64,000 nucleotides of DNA from Luteimonas padinae (GTDB lineage Bacteria > Pseudomonadota > Gammaproteobacteria > Xanthomonadales > Xanthomonadaceae): NCBI RefSeq assembly GCF_014652935.1, contig NZ_BMZT01000007.1, positions 8,464-72,463 on the forward strand. The letters run 5' to 3'. The notes below the pieces were generated by a model. It was not told the DNA's origin and made no database searches. It saw only the letters and a program-made list of their open reading frames with translations. Below are positions 9,285 through 20,068 of the stretch, one piece after another (position 1 is the stretch's first letter; each line of letters opens with the position of its first letter). The position numbers were made by a program, and so were the translations under genes.

Positions 9285-9306
9285 GTATACTGCCCCCCAC
9301 TATAGT
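9285..9306. promoter_or_regulatory. FrmR operator with embedded -10 element
   Basis: The sequence TATACTGCCCCCCACTATAG lies 15 bases before the frmR GTG. It is a C6 tract flanked by TATACT/CTATAG half-sites, matching the AT-flanked G/C-tract architecture bound by CsoR/RcnR/FrmR proteins. The TATACT also makes a good -10 hexamer, so repressor binding would occlude the promoter of frmRAB. Confidence 0.7.
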
Positions 9307-9320
9307 CCGGACGCGCCGCC

Positions 9321-10771
<1,451 letters not shown>

Positions 10772-10858
10772 CATGCGCGTGCCGGTGGCAACGCCGGCAC
10801 CTGCGACAACGCGCGTCCATCCCGGCAACGCGCCCACCGGTGGCGACGCGGGCCCACC

Positions 10859-10951
10859 TGTAGGAGCAGCTACAGCTGCGACTGCTTCCACGGGTGCGGG
10901 GTGCTGTCGTTTCCATGCGGGTTGCGGGTCGCAGCTTTAGCTGCTCCTACA
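10859..10951. repeat. inverted pair of short palindromic repeats (REP-like) between frmA and frmB
   Basis: Two copies of a palindromic unit, about TGTAGGAGCAGCTACAGC plus TGCGAC, lie head to head at 10859-10882 and 10928-10951 with 45 bases between. Each unit contains its own small palindrome (GCAGCTACAGCTGC type), and the pair can form a long hairpin. The unit recurs at 14847-14870, 14985-15006, 16528-16552 and 19233-19257. The family looks like the REP/BIME-type repeats common in xanthomonads. Placed within an operon, it may act as a transcript-processing or attenuation point between frmA and frmB. Confidence 0.8.
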
Positions 10952-10976
10952 GGGAGCTTTTTTCTGGAGGTGTTTC

Positions 10977-11807
10977 GTGGAACGGATCGAACATCGTGCG
11001 TCGTTCGGCGGCTGGCAGGACGTGTACCGCCACCGCTCGGAGGTGCTGGGCTGCGACATGACCGTCGGCGTGTACGTCCCGCCGCAGGCCGCCGACGGCC
11101 CCTGCCCGGTGCTGTACTGGCTGAGCGGCCTGACCTGCACCGAGCAGAACTTCATCACCAAGGCCGGTGCGCAGCGCTACGCCGCCGAGCACGGGATCAT
11201 CATCGTCGCGCCGGACACCAGCCCGCGCGGTGACGACGTCGCCGACGCGCCCGGCTACGACCTCGGCAAGGGCGCCGGCTTCTACGTCAACGCCACGCAG
11301 GATCCGTGGGCCGCGCACTACCGCATGTACGACTACATCGTCGACGAGCTGCCGGCCTGGGTCGAAGCCGATCCCGCGGCCAGCGACCGCCGCGCGATCA
11401 GCGGCCATTCGATGGGCGGCCACGGCGCGCTGACCATCGCGCTGAAGAATCCCGGCCGCTACCGCAGCGTGTCCGCGTTCTCGCCGATCGTGGCGCCAAG
11501 CCAGGTGCCCTGGGGCGAGAAGGCGCTGGGCGCCTACCTGGGCGAGGACCGCGACGCCTGGGCGCAGTACGACACCGTCGAACTGGTGAAGTCGGCGAAG
11601 GAACGGCTGCCGCTGCTGGTCGACCAGGGCGATGCCGACGAGTTCCTCGACACCCAGCTCCGCCCGCAGCTGCTGCAGGCCGCGTGCGAGGCCGCCGGCC
11701 ATCCACTGACGCTGCGCATGCAGCCCGGCTACGACCACAGCTACTACTTCATTGCCAGCTTCATCGGCGAGCACATCGCGCACCATGCGGCGGCGCTGAA
11801 GGGCTGA
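10977..11807 (+). CDS. frmB: S-formylglutathione hydrolase
   Basis: Esterase-D family alpha/beta hydrolase of 276 residues that hydrolyses S-formylglutathione to formate and glutathione, completing glutathione-linked formaldehyde detoxification. The nucleophile elbow is GHSMGGHG; the acid is in QGDADEFLD and the histidine in DHSYYF. The oxyanion region [12 protein letters not shown] is typical of the family. The GTG start at 10977 is favoured by a strong CTGGAGG seven bases upstream. Third gene of frmRAB, separated from frmA by the repeat pair. Confidence 0.96.
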   Translation: MERIEHRASFGGWQDVYRHRSEVLGCDMTVGVYVPPQAADGPCPVLYWLSGLTCTEQNFITKAGAQRYAAEHGIIIVAPDTSPRGDDVADAPGYDLGKGAGFYVNATQDPWAAHYRMYDYIVDELPAWVEADPAASDRRAISGHSMGGHGALTIALKNPGRYRSVSAFSPIVAPSQVPWGEKALGAYLGEDRDAWAQYDTVELVKSAKERLPLLVDQGDADEFLDTQLRPQLLQAACEAAGHPLTLRMQPGYDHSYYFIASFIGEHIAHHAAALKG

Positions 11808-11854
11808 GCTTTTTTTGCCACGTAGATCCGTGGCAAGGCTTCTCCGTCAATTGC

Positions 11855-12559
11855 TCAGCCCGCCACCAGCCGGAAATCCGTATACGCGAAGCGGCCATCG
11901 CGCAGCAGCGTGTCGCCACGCTCGAGCATGAGCGGCGCGGCGAACATCGGCCCGTCCGCCACGCAGGTATGGAACTCGCCGTTCTCGCCGCAGGGGTCGA
12001 CGCCCTCCGGCAGCGACGCGAGCAGGCCGGCGTCGAAGTCGCGGTCGGCGAACGCCGCGTCGAGCTGGCGGGTGTCCACGCAGCACAGCGCGGCCCGCAG
12101 TCCGCCGGCGAGCATCCCGCGGGCCACGGCCGCGGTGTCCGCGCCGAACAGCGGGAACAGCGCCGTCCAGCTCAGTCGTGCGCACAGCGCCTCGCGCCAG
12201 GCCCGGATGTCGGCCAGCAGCAGATCGCCGAAGGCGATGCGGTCGATGCCGGGCCAGCGCGCGCGGGCTTCGTCCAGCGCGGCGGCGAACGCGGCCTCGT
12301 AGCGCGCGTTGTCGCAGTCCTGCGGGATCCGTGATTCCAGCAGCGGAAGGCCGGCGGCCGCGGCCTGCGCCCGCAGCACGTCAACGCGGATGCCCTGCAT
12401 CGAGGCGCGCTCGTGGCCTTCGGTGATCGTGGTCAGCAGGCCGACGACTTCGACTTCGCCGCGTTCGCGCAGGACATGCAGCGCCCAGGCCGCGTCCTTG
12501 CCGCCGCTCCAGGCCAGCAGCGCGCGAGGCCGCGCGCCGCCGCGGGACTCAGGCGGCAC
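11855..12559 (-). CDS. DUF71/ATP-PPase family adenine nucleotide alpha hydrolase (diphthine-ammonia-ligase-like)
   Basis: Protein of 234 residues with the PP-loop SGGKDAAWAL at its N-terminus, matching the DUF71 family of the HUP superfamily, whose eukaryotic relative Dph6 amidates diphthine with ATP and ammonia. Bacteria lack diphthamide, so the reaction here is unknown; roles in B12 salvage or other ATP-driven amidation have been suggested for bacterial members. Other conserved pieces are SMQGIRVDVL, FGDLLL and GENGEFHT, the family's C-terminal signature. A GTG overlapping the upstream gene's stop (10 bases inside it) is chosen because homology begins there. Confidence 0.82.
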   Translation of the reverse strand: MPPESRGGARPRALLAWSGGKDAAWALHVLRERGEVEVVGLLTTITEGHERASMQGIRVDVLRAQAAAAGLPLLESRIPQDCDNARYEAAFAAALDEARARWPGIDRIAFGDLLLADIRAWREALCARLSWTALFPLFGADTAAVARGMLAGGLRAALCCVDTRQLDAAFADRDFDAGLLASLPEGVDPCGENGEFHTCVADGPMFAAPLMLERGDTLLRDGRFAYTDFRLVAG

Positions 12560-12890
12560 GGACGTCGCGCAGTTCCCAGGCGTTGCCGGCCAGCAGGCGC
12601 ATGCGGTGCTTGAAGACGTCGCCGCGCAGGGCGGTGGTGGCGACCAGCTCGATGCGCTGCTCACGCTGCGTGGCCTCCACCACCGCCGACGGATCGGTGG
12701 CGCCCAGCAGCGGATCGACCTCGTCGGGCTCGTCCTGGGTGGCGCGCCAGCGCTCGAACAGCTGCTCGCCGCGCAGCGCCTCCTGCAGCTCCTGCGCGAA
12801 GGCGTCGGCGCCGTGCGCCTTGAACGCGAAGTCGCCGGCGGCGCGCGCCGCGGCCGGGTCGGGGATGGCGATGAAGTAGCGCGTCGGCAT
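12549..12890 (-). CDS. conserved hypothetical protein of xanthomonads
   Basis: Protein of 113 residues beginning MPTRYFIAIPDP, with no recognised domain. It is acidic, mixed alpha/beta by pattern, without signal peptide or membrane span. A central ATQDEPDEVDPLLG segment looks like a flexible acidic loop. It directly precedes the DUF71 ATPase gene and overlaps its GTG start by 11 bases, so the two are very probably translated together. That coupling is the only clue to function. Confidence 0.7.
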   Translation of the reverse strand: MPTRYFIAIPDPAAARAAGDFAFKAHGADAFAQELQEALRGEQLFERWRATQDEPDEVDPLLGATDPSAVVEATQREQRIELVATTALRGDVFKHRMRLLAGNAWELRDVRAA

Positions 12891-12955
12891 GCGGTAGTCC
12901 GTGGTGTGGCGTCGGGGCAAGCTTAGCGGGGCGCCGTTAAACACGCGTTGCGGGC

Positions 12956-13146
12956 TCAGTCGAAGCGGTGTTCGGGCGCGGCGAAGCCCACGACCACGGC
13001 GCCGCGGCCGACGTTGACCATGCCGGTGGTGCTCATCACGCTCTCGAACACCTCCACGTTCTGGTCGGCGCAGGCGTTGCGCAGGCGCTCGTAGCCGGGT
13101 CCCGCGGCAGGTCGCAGGCCGAATCGACGACGAGACCGATACGCAT
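12956..13146 (-). pseudogene. degV remnant with internal deletion
   Basis: The frame opens with MRIGLVVDSACDLPRD, a typical N-terminus of DegV fatty-acid-binding proteins (about 280-310 residues). At about 13099-13104 it jumps, out of frame, to a second frame encoding 46 residues that match the DegV C-terminus (FESVMSTTGMVNVGRG, then VGFAAPEH and stop). About 230-250 residues are therefore missing and the two ends are joined in different frames. The joint is GC-rich and repetitive (CCGCGGGACCCGG), which suggests a slippage-type deletion. Ends and order show it was a normal degV gene. A 15-residue N-terminal piece cannot fold or bind lipid. Confidence 0.8.
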
Positions 13147-13280
13147 CGCATGTCCTGCCTGGCTGTCCCGATGCCCGATCGTCGCATGCAACGTGCCCAC
13201 GGTCACGCTCGTGGCGTGATGCCGCACCTGTTCCGGCATCGGCTTTCGGCGACGCGCGGACGGGACGCGGCCGGGACGGC

Positions 13281-13439
13281 TCAGCGCTTCGGCGTACGCT
13301 CCGCCGCGGCCCGTTCCATGCGTTCGCGATGGCGGATGAACAGGGGCACGCCGATGCCGATGGCGACCATGATCAGGGTGCCCCCGATCAACAGCCAGCC
13401 GACGGGGCGCGCGAACAGCTCGACGAAGACGGGATGCAT
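13281..13439 (-). CDS. 52-residue inner-membrane protein (DUF3149-like)
   Basis: Small protein with a short amphipathic start (MHPVFVELFARPVGW), one strong membrane span (LLIGGTLIMVAIGIGVPLFI) and a basic cytoplasmic tail (RHRERMERAAAERTPKR), which fits an N-out topology. Length and pattern resemble DUF3149-type membrane peptides, but I am not certain. An FNR/Anr-like palindrome lies about 60 bases upstream. No adjacent partner gene is evident; the next gene upstream on this strand ends at 13559. Confidence 0.6.
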   Translation of the reverse strand: MHPVFVELFARPVGWLLIGGTLIMVAIGIGVPLFIRHRERMERAAAERTPKR

Positions 13440-13496
13440 GGCGGGATCTCCCCAAGTGACCTGGGGACATCATTGGCCGACGCCTGGCGCCCGGTA

Positions 13497-13510
13497 TTGA
13501 CCGGGATCAA
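13497..13510. promoter_or_regulatory. FNR/Anr-like box
   Basis: TTGACCGGGATCAA matches the FNR/Anr consensus TTGAT-N4-ATCAA in 9 of 10 defined positions. It is centred about 64 bases upstream of the start codon of the small membrane protein on the minus strand, a reasonable distance for activation. Only sequence match supports it. Confidence 0.4.
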
Positions 13511-13521
13511 TGGCGGGAATG

Positions 13522-13552
13522 GCAGCGCCCGCGGTCGGGCCGCGGGCGCTGC
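13522..13552. terminator. GC-rich hairpin after the amidohydrolase operon
   Basis: A perfect 13-base stem (GCAGCGCCCGCGG paired with its complement at 13540-13552) around the loop TCGGG begins seven bases beyond the stop of the second amidohydrolase on the minus strand. A T-run is lacking, so termination may be imperfect or Rho-assisted. Confidence 0.55.
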
Positions 13553-13558
13553 GGAGGC

Positions 13559-15018
13559 TCAGCGCGCGCCGGCGGCCGGATAGGCCCGCGGCAGCTCGCC
13601 GCGGGCGGCGTCGGGCTCGGCGCGCAGGTAGCGGTCGCGCAGCTCGGTCTGGCGCGAGCGCATGTCGATCGCGCGGCCGTCGAACCACACCTGGCTGGCG
13701 AGGCTGGCGACATCGAGCGGGTCGCCGTCCCACAGCACCAGGTCGGCGCGCAGGCCCGGCGCGATCGCGCCGGTCTCGCCGTCGACGCCGAACGTCTGCG
13801 CGGGGACCCGGGTCAGGCCGGCCAGCGCCGCGTCCCAGGGCAGGCCGTGGGCGACCGCGTTGCCGGCCAGCTGGCGCAGCTTGCGCGCGTTGTGCGAGGC
13901 ATCGCCGGCCTGGGTGAAGCCGACCTCCACCCCGGCCGCGCGCAGCAGGGCGGCATTGCGCTCGCTGGCGTGGATGCGGTCGAAGTTCGCCGGCAGGTTG
14001 TCCAGCGGGTCGACGAACACCGGCACCCGGGCCTCGGCCAGCTCGCGCGCCACGCGCCAGGCCTCGCCGCCGCCGCGGATCGCGATGCGCACGCCGTGCT
14101 TCTTCGACCAGCGCAGCAGCTGGCGCATGTCGGCGGCGCGCTCCACGCCCACCACCAGCGGACGCCCGGCGCCGAGGTGGCGCTGCAGCGTCGCGCGGCC
14201 CGCCGGCGTCAGCAGGGCGGCCGACGAGTCCGGCGCGATGCGGCCGCGGGCCTCGTCGACCAGCTGGTCGAGCAGCATCCACTGCGCCGCGCGCGAGCCG
14301 CCGGTGAGGTTGGCGGCGCGGCTGCCGAGGTCGATGAAGAGCAGCTTCGGGCCCGCCGGCTCGTCGCTGCCGTCCAGGCGCATCACCGCGCCCTGGCCGC
14401 CGATGATCGAACCGCCGCTGCCGGTGCCGGCCGCGAGCAGGGTGAAGCCGATGCCCTCCACGCGCGCCACCGGGACCAGCAGCGAGTCCGGGTTGTAGGC
14501 CAGGGTGACGTCGAACTCGGGGCGCACGGTCATGTCGTGCGCGTTCTCGCCCAGCGCCAGGCGGCCGTCGGTGGTCGCCGATTCGCCGGACACCTCCTCG
14601 ATGCCGATGCCGGTGATGCCGCCGAACAGGGTCGGCGTGAGCGGCTTGCCCGCGGCCTCGACCACGGTCGCGCCGCCGCCATCCAGCCCGGTGCCGACGG
14701 CGGCGATGCGCCCGTTGCGCACCAGCACGTCGGCGCCCTGCAGCGTGCCGCGCGCGGTGGCCGTGTGCACGGTGGCGTTGCGGATCAGAAGGTCCTGCGC
14801 GGATGCCGCAGCGCAAGCAACCAGCAGCCCCACGACTAGCCCCGCCTGTAGGAGCAGCCAAGGCTGCGACCGGCCTCGCGCAAAACCAGCCCGTTCGCCG
14901 CCGCTGCGGCCCTGGCGGTCGAGGCGGTCGACGCGGTCGAGGCAGTCGCTGCGGTCGTTGCGGTGGTGGTCATGGTGGCTGCGGTCGCAGCTGTAGCTGC
15001 TCCTACCGGTGGTGGGGG

Positions 15019-15022
<4 letters not shown>
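13559..15022 (-). CDS. amidohydrolase-fold protein without the HxH metal site
   Basis: Secreted protein of 487 residues with the composite-barrel layout of imidazolonepropionase-like amidohydrolases: N-terminal beta-sandwich (NATVHTATARGTLQGADVLV), TIM-barrel core, and C-terminal sandwich (TGAIAPGLRADLVLWDGDPL). The strand-1 metal motif HxH, expected after PGxID, is replaced by LTPTLFGGITGIGIEEV, so it probably binds no standard metal centre and may be a non-catalytic partner of the enzyme encoded upstream. Its ATG overlaps that gene's stop (ATGA). Residues 6-13 and 51-59 are encoded by palindromic repeats, and a low-complexity His/Asp/Arg stretch lies between. The signal-peptide core is WLLLQAGLVVGLLVACAAAS. 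A GTG at codon 64 is an alternative start. Confidence 0.82.
14847..15006. repeat. repeat pair inserted in the 5' coding part of an amidohydrolase gene
   Basis: Two inverted copies of the TGTAGGAGCAGC-type unit occupy 14847-14870 and 14985-15006. They enclose about 114 bases of GACCGC/GACGAC-like low-complexity sequence. Unlike the other copies, this pair is inside an open frame: it encodes residues of the leader and the start of the hydrophobic signal-peptide core of the amidohydrolase on the minus strand. Confidence 0.8.
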
Positions 15023-16419
<1,397 letters not shown>

Positions 16420-16527
16420 CGGTGGTCCCCGTGGTTGCCGCCACACCCTAGCCGCGGCGCCGGGTACCCGGCAATGGCCGGAAAGTCGTGGTTGGCCGCA
16501 CAGAGCCCCCCGATCCCGCCGCCCCGC

Positions 16528-16552
16528 TGCAGGAGCGGCTATAGCCGCGACC
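16528..16552 (+). repeat. single REP-like repeat unit
   Basis: TGCAGGAGCGGCTATAGC followed by CGCGACC is a diverged single copy of the palindromic repeat family seen at 10.9, 14.9 and 19.2 kb. It sits 40 bases before the AMP nucleosidase start and may form a hairpin in that mRNA leader. Confidence 0.7.
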
Positions 16553-16591
16553 CCGCCATGCCAGAATCCCCCGGCAAACACGGAGGAACGA

Positions 16592-17368
16592 ATGAAGGAA
16601 AAAGACCAGATCGTCGAAAACTGGCTGCCGCGCTACACCGGCGTGCCGCTGGACGGCTTCGGCGAATACATCCTGCTCACCAACTTCGGCGGCTACCTCG
16701 GCCACTTCGCGCGCCTGACGGGCGCGGAGATCGTCGGCACCGACCGCCCGATGCCCAGCGCCACCGCCGACGGCATCACCATGATCAACTTCGGCATGGG
16801 CAGCCCTAACGCGGCCACGCTGATGGACCTGCTGTCCGCGATCGGCCCGAAGGCGGTGCTGTTCCTCGGCAAGTGCGGCGGGCTGAAGAAGAAGAACCAG
16901 CTCGGCGACCTGGTGCTGCCGATCGCCGCCATCCGCGGCGAGGGCACCAGCGACGACTACCTGCCGCCGCAGGTCCCGGCGCTGCCGGCGTTCGCGCTGC
17001 AGCGCGCGGTCTCGACCTCGATCCGCGACGCCGGGCTCGACTACTGGACCGGCACCGTCTACACCACCAACCGCCGCGTCTGGGAGCACGACGAGGCGTT
17101 CAAGGAGCGCCTGCGCGCGATGCGCTGCATGGCCATCGACATGGAGACCGCGACCGTGTTCGCCGCCGGTTTCGCCAACCGCATTCCTTCGGGCGCGCTG
17201 CTGCTGGTGAGCGACCAGCCGATGATTCCCGAGGGCGTCAAGACCGAGGCGTCCGACGCGCAGGTCAGCACGCGCTTTGTCGAAGGCCACATCCAGACCG
17301 GCATCGAGGCGCTGCGCCTGATCCGCCGCCACGGCAAGTCCGTGCGCCACCTGAGGTTCGACGAATGA
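16592..17368 (+). CDS. amn: AMP nucleosidase, short form
   Basis: Phosphorylase-fold enzyme of 258 residues that should hydrolyse AMP to adenine and ribose 5-phosphate. E. coli Amn has about 484 residues with an extra N-terminal regulatory domain; this is the compact form known from xanthomonads and Bacteroidetes, which lacks it. Signature pieces are TNFGGYLGHFARLTGAE, LGKCGGLKKKNQLGDLVLP (phosphate/ribose loop), MAIDMETATVFAAGF (purine-site Glu) and VSDQPMIPEGVK. A strong CGGAGGAA precedes the ATG at 16592. The following DUF924 gene overlaps by ATGA. Confidence 0.9.
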   Translation: MKEKDQIVENWLPRYTGVPLDGFGEYILLTNFGGYLGHFARLTGAEIVGTDRPMPSATADGITMINFGMGSPNAATLMDLLSAIGPKAVLFLGKCGGLKKKNQLGDLVLPIAAIRGEGTSDDYLPPQVPALPAFALQRAVSTSIRDAGLDYWTGTVYTTNRRVWEHDEAFKERLRAMRCMAIDMETATVFAAGFANRIPSGALLLVSDQPMIPEGVKTEASDAQVSTRFVEGHIQTGIEALRLIRRHGKSVRHLRFDE

Positions 17369-17916
17369 CTGCCGCCCATGCCCTGCCGACGGCCCGCGAG
17401 GTCCAGGACTTCTGGCGCGACGCCGGCGCGTCGAAGTGGTTCAACGGCGGCGAGGCCTTCGACGCCGAGGTGCGCGAACGCCTCGAAGCCGCGCACTTCG
17501 CCGCCGCCCGCCGCGAGCTCGAAGGCTGGATGGACGAGGCCGACGGCGCGCTGGCGCTGCTGCTCCTGCTCGACCAGGTGCCGCGCAACATCTTCCGCGG
17601 CAGCGCGCATTCCTATGCCACCGACCCGCTGGCCCTGCACTACGCCGGGCGCATGCTGGAGGCGGGACAGGACCGCGAGGTCGACCCGGAACTGCGGGTG
17701 TTCTGCTACATGCCCTTCGAGCATTCCGAGGACCTGCTGGAGCAGGATCGCGCCGTGGCCCTGATGGCCGACCTCGGCGGCACCTACGCCGACTACGCCG
17801 TGCAGCACCACGAAGTGATCGAACGCTTCGGCCGCTTCCCGCACCGCAACCACGCACTGGGCCGCGTCAACACCGCCGACGAACAGGCCTGGCTTGATGC
17901 TGGTGGAGGCTTCTAG
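17365..17916 (+). CDS. DUF924 family protein
   Basis: Protein of 183 residues with the DUF924 fold, which is all-helical and TPR-like by prediction. Signatures: REVQDFWRDAG and WFNGGEAFDAEVRERL, LLLLDQVPRNIFRG, CYMPFEHSEDLLEQDRAV and RFGRFPHRNHALGR. Members are widespread in proteobacteria, but the biochemical role is not established. It overlaps the AMP nucleosidase stop by four bases and is surely in the same transcript. Its end meets the first large palindromic element. Confidence 0.88.
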   Translation: MTAAHALPTAREVQDFWRDAGASKWFNGGEAFDAEVRERLEAAHFAAARRELEGWMDEADGALALLLLLDQVPRNIFRGSAHSYATDPLALHYAGRMLEAGQDREVDPELRVFCYMPFEHSEDLLEQDRAVALMADLGGTYADYAVQHHEVIERFGRFPHRNHALGRVNTADEQAWLDAGGGF

Positions 17917-17923
17917 AAAAGCC

Positions 17924-18178
17924 TTTGCCACGGATGAACGCGGATGACGCGGATCTGCACGGATAACGCAAAGGCAGGAGAGAAAGCTTTTTCAGCCACG
18001 GATTTGCGCGGATCACGCGGATCTGGCTGAGGCCAGCGATGGCACCACGCTTTCTTTGGGCATTTCGTTCTTATCAGGCTTTCCGGCAACACGCTTGCCT
18101 GCGCCAGATCCGCGTGATCCGCGCAAATCCGTGGCCAAACATGCTGTTGCCTTTCGTCAACTTCCCGATTGGCTACCG
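17924..18178. repeat. large palindromic intergenic element, copy 1
   Basis: A perfect 32-base inverted repeat (17995-18026 with 18104-18135; the arms begin GCCACGGATTTGCGCGGAT) closes a 77-base loop. A 22-base outer segment (17924-17945, TTTGCCACGGATGAACGCGG) lies to the left without a right partner. The tail 18136-18178 is similar, in inverse orientation, to 20163-20203 of copy 2. It fills the 269 bases between DUF924 and the glutaredoxin fusion; no gene is seen in it. Confidence 0.8.
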
Positions 18179-18185
18179 CAGCACC

Positions 18186-19112
18186 TCAGTAACGCGGAAT
18201 CGTCCCGTTCGCCTGCTCGGCCCAGGCATCGATCCCGCCCTCGACGCTGTAGACCTCGCGGAAGCCGCGCTGGCGGAAGTGCTCCGCGGCCTGCTGGCTG
18301 CGGCCGCCGTGATGGCAGAGGAAGGCCAGCGGGGTGTCCTTCGGCAGCGCTTCCAGCGCGCCCGGGCCTTCGTCGAAGGTGGAGTGCGGCACCGGGGCTT
18401 CGGCCAGCGCGCGCTCCTCGGCCGGGCGCACGTCGACCAGGCGGACCTGGCCGGCGGCCGCGCGCGACTGCGCGTCGGCGGGCGACAGCGCGCGCACCGG
18501 CGGCGGCGCGTTCGGGTTCTCCACCACCAGGCCCTTGCCGCGGGCGTCGTCGGCGAAGTCGATCACCAGGCCGTCGGCGCGGCGCGCGGCGGCCACCGCC
18601 ACCTGCACCGGGATGCCGTCGCAGTCGACGGTGATGGCGTTCGCGTCGGGCGTGGCCAGCGCCAGCCGGGTACGGAAGTTCGGGTCGATGTCGACCTGCA
18701 CCGCAAGGTCGCCGCCGGCGTCGTCGATCGCCTTGCGCAGCGTCGGCCGGGCGGCCGCGGTGATGGTGATCGCCGGCGGCGTGCGGTCCGGCGGCGCCAC
18801 GCCGAGCGCGGCGTGCAGCTCGCCGGAGTTGGCCATCTGCTCGATGATGTCGCTGCCGCCGACCAGCTCGCCCTCGATGTAGAGCTGCGGGATGGTGGGC
18901 CAGTTGCCGTAGGCCTTGATGCCCTCGCGGATCTCGCCGTCGGCCAGCACGTTGACGTGCGCGTAGGGCAGCTCCAGCGTCGACAGCGCCGCCACCGCCT
19001 TGGCCGAGAAGCCGCACTGCGGCGCCCGCGGCTCGCCCTTCATGAACAGCACGATGCGGTTGGCCTGCAGCAGCTCGTCGATGCGCTGGCGGAGTTCGGG
19101 GGTGAGGGACAT
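18186..19112 (-). CDS. monothiol glutaredoxin / IscA-like / rhodanese three-domain fusion
   Basis: Protein of 308 residues. Residues 1-105 form a Grx4-type monothiol glutaredoxin (CGFS, Cys33) that binds glutathione-ligated [2Fe-2S] clusters. Residues about 112-205 look like a HesB/IscA A-type carrier domain (ITITAAARPTLRKAI to DGLVIDFADDARGKG and ENPNAP) but lack all three cluster cysteines. Residues about 205-308 are a rhodanese domain with active-site loop CHHGGRS (Cys266) that could carry persulfide sulfur. Combining sulfur transfer with Fe-S trafficking suggests a role in cluster assembly or repair. The start is the ATG ending at 19112, where the glutaredoxin homology begins. Confidence 0.88.
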   Translation of the reverse strand: MSLTPELRQRIDELLQANRIVLFMKGEPRAPQCGFSAKAVAALSTLELPYAHVNVLADGEIREGIKAYGNWPTIPQLYIEGELVGGSDIIEQMANSGELHAALGVAPPDRTPPAITITAAARPTLRKAIDDAGGDLAVQVDIDPNFRTRLALATPDANAITVDCDGIPVQVAVAAARRADGLVIDFADDARGKGLVVENPNAPPPVRALSPADAQSRAAAGQVRLVDVRPAEERALAEAPVPHSTFDEGPGALEALPKDTPLAFLCHHGGRSQQAAEHFRQRGFREVYSVEGGIDAWAEQANGTIPRY

Positions 19113-19232
19113 GGCGGGCACCGCGGTGGAAGAGTGGGCTGCATAGGGTACCCCGCGCACGCACACACGGCCTTGACCCGCGTCATCGACATGCGGGAGC
19201 CGCGACCGCCACGACCGATACGACACCACTCC

Positions 19233-19257
19233 TGTAGGAGCAGCTACAGCTGCGACC
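19233..19257 (+). repeat. single REP-like repeat unit
   Basis: TGTAGGAGCAGCTACAGC followed by TGCGACC is a full copy of the repeat family. It lies in the intergenic space before the polysaccharide deacetylase gene and ends 20 bases before its ATG. Confidence 0.75.
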
Positions 19258-19277
19258 CGGTGTGCCACCATCCCGGA

Positions 19278-20057
19278 ATGCCCGCACCGCCCCCCCTCCA
19301 CGCCATCCCCCGCCACCCCCACGCCTGGGCCTGGATCACCCTGGTCCTGCACCTCGCCGTCGCGCTCGCCTGGTGGCAGCTCGGCTGGCGCTGGGGCCTG
19401 CCGCTGCTGATCGCCCTGCACCTGGGTCTCGTCTGGGGCACGCTGCGGCCCGGTTCGCGCCTGTTCGGCCCGGCGCGGCGGAGCTTCCCGGCCACCGGCC
19501 GCGAGCTGTGGCTGACCATCGACGACGGCCCGTCCGACGACACCGCCGCCATCCTCGACCTGCTCGACGCGCACGGCGCGAAGGCCACCCTCTTCCTGGT
19601 CGGCGAACGCGCCGCCGCGCGCCCGGAGCTGGTGCGCGAGATCGCCGCCCGCGGCCACGGCATCGGCAACCACAGCCACACCCATCCGCAGGCCCGCTTC
19701 TGGGCCCTGGGGCCGCGCGCGATGCGCCGTGAAATCCTCGACTGCCAGCGCACGCTCACCGACATCACCGGCACGCCGCCACGCTGGTTCCGCGCCGTCG
19801 TCGGCCACGCCAACCCCTTCGTCCACGCACCGCTGCGCGACGCCGGCCTGTCGCGCCTGGCCTGGAGCGCCCGCGGCTACGACGCCGTCGAATCCGACCC
19901 CGCCCGCGTCGCCGCCCGCATCGCCGCAGACCTCGCCCCGGGCGCCATCGTCCTCCTCCACGAAGGCGCCCCCCACGGCCGCAGCGTCGACATCATCGCC
20001 GCGGTCCTCGCCCATGCGCAGGGTGCGGGCTATCGGGCGGTGGTTCCGATGGGGTGA
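19278..20057 (+). CDS. membrane-anchored polysaccharide deacetylase (NodB homology)
   Basis: Protein of 259 residues with two N-terminal hydrophobic segments (about residues 17-33 and 40-55) and a NodB/CE4 domain after them. Catalytic motifs: motif 1 TIDDGPSDDT (Asp pair), motif 2 GNHSHTHP (metal histidines), then RWFRAVVGH and a C-terminal VLLHEGAP with the catalytic His. Likely substrate is a surface or cell-wall N-acetylated glycan. Motif 3 reads FRAVVGHANP rather than the common RPPYG, so specificity may be unusual. The ATG at 19278 is set by the first hydrophobic segment. Confidence 0.87.
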   Translation: MPAPPPLHAIPRHPHAWAWITLVLHLAVALAWWQLGWRWGLPLLIALHLGLVWGTLRPGSRLFGPARRSFPATGRELWLTIDDGPSDDTAAILDLLDAHGAKATLFLVGERAAARPELVREIAARGHGIGNHSHTHPQARFWALGPRAMRREILDCQRTLTDITGTPPRWFRAVVGHANPFVHAPLRDAGLSRLAWSARGYDAVESDPARVAARIAADLAPGAIVLLHEGAPHGRSVDIIAAVLAHAQGAGYRAVVPMG

Positions 20058-20068
20058 AGAGCAAAAGA

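Noticed and set aside
11815-11836. Hairpin TTGCCACG/CGTGGCAA after frmB as an intrinsic terminator
   Set aside because: The T-run lies before the stem on the plus strand, and as an A-run after it on the minus strand, so it fits neither direction. It may be a relic of the CCACGGAT repeat family.
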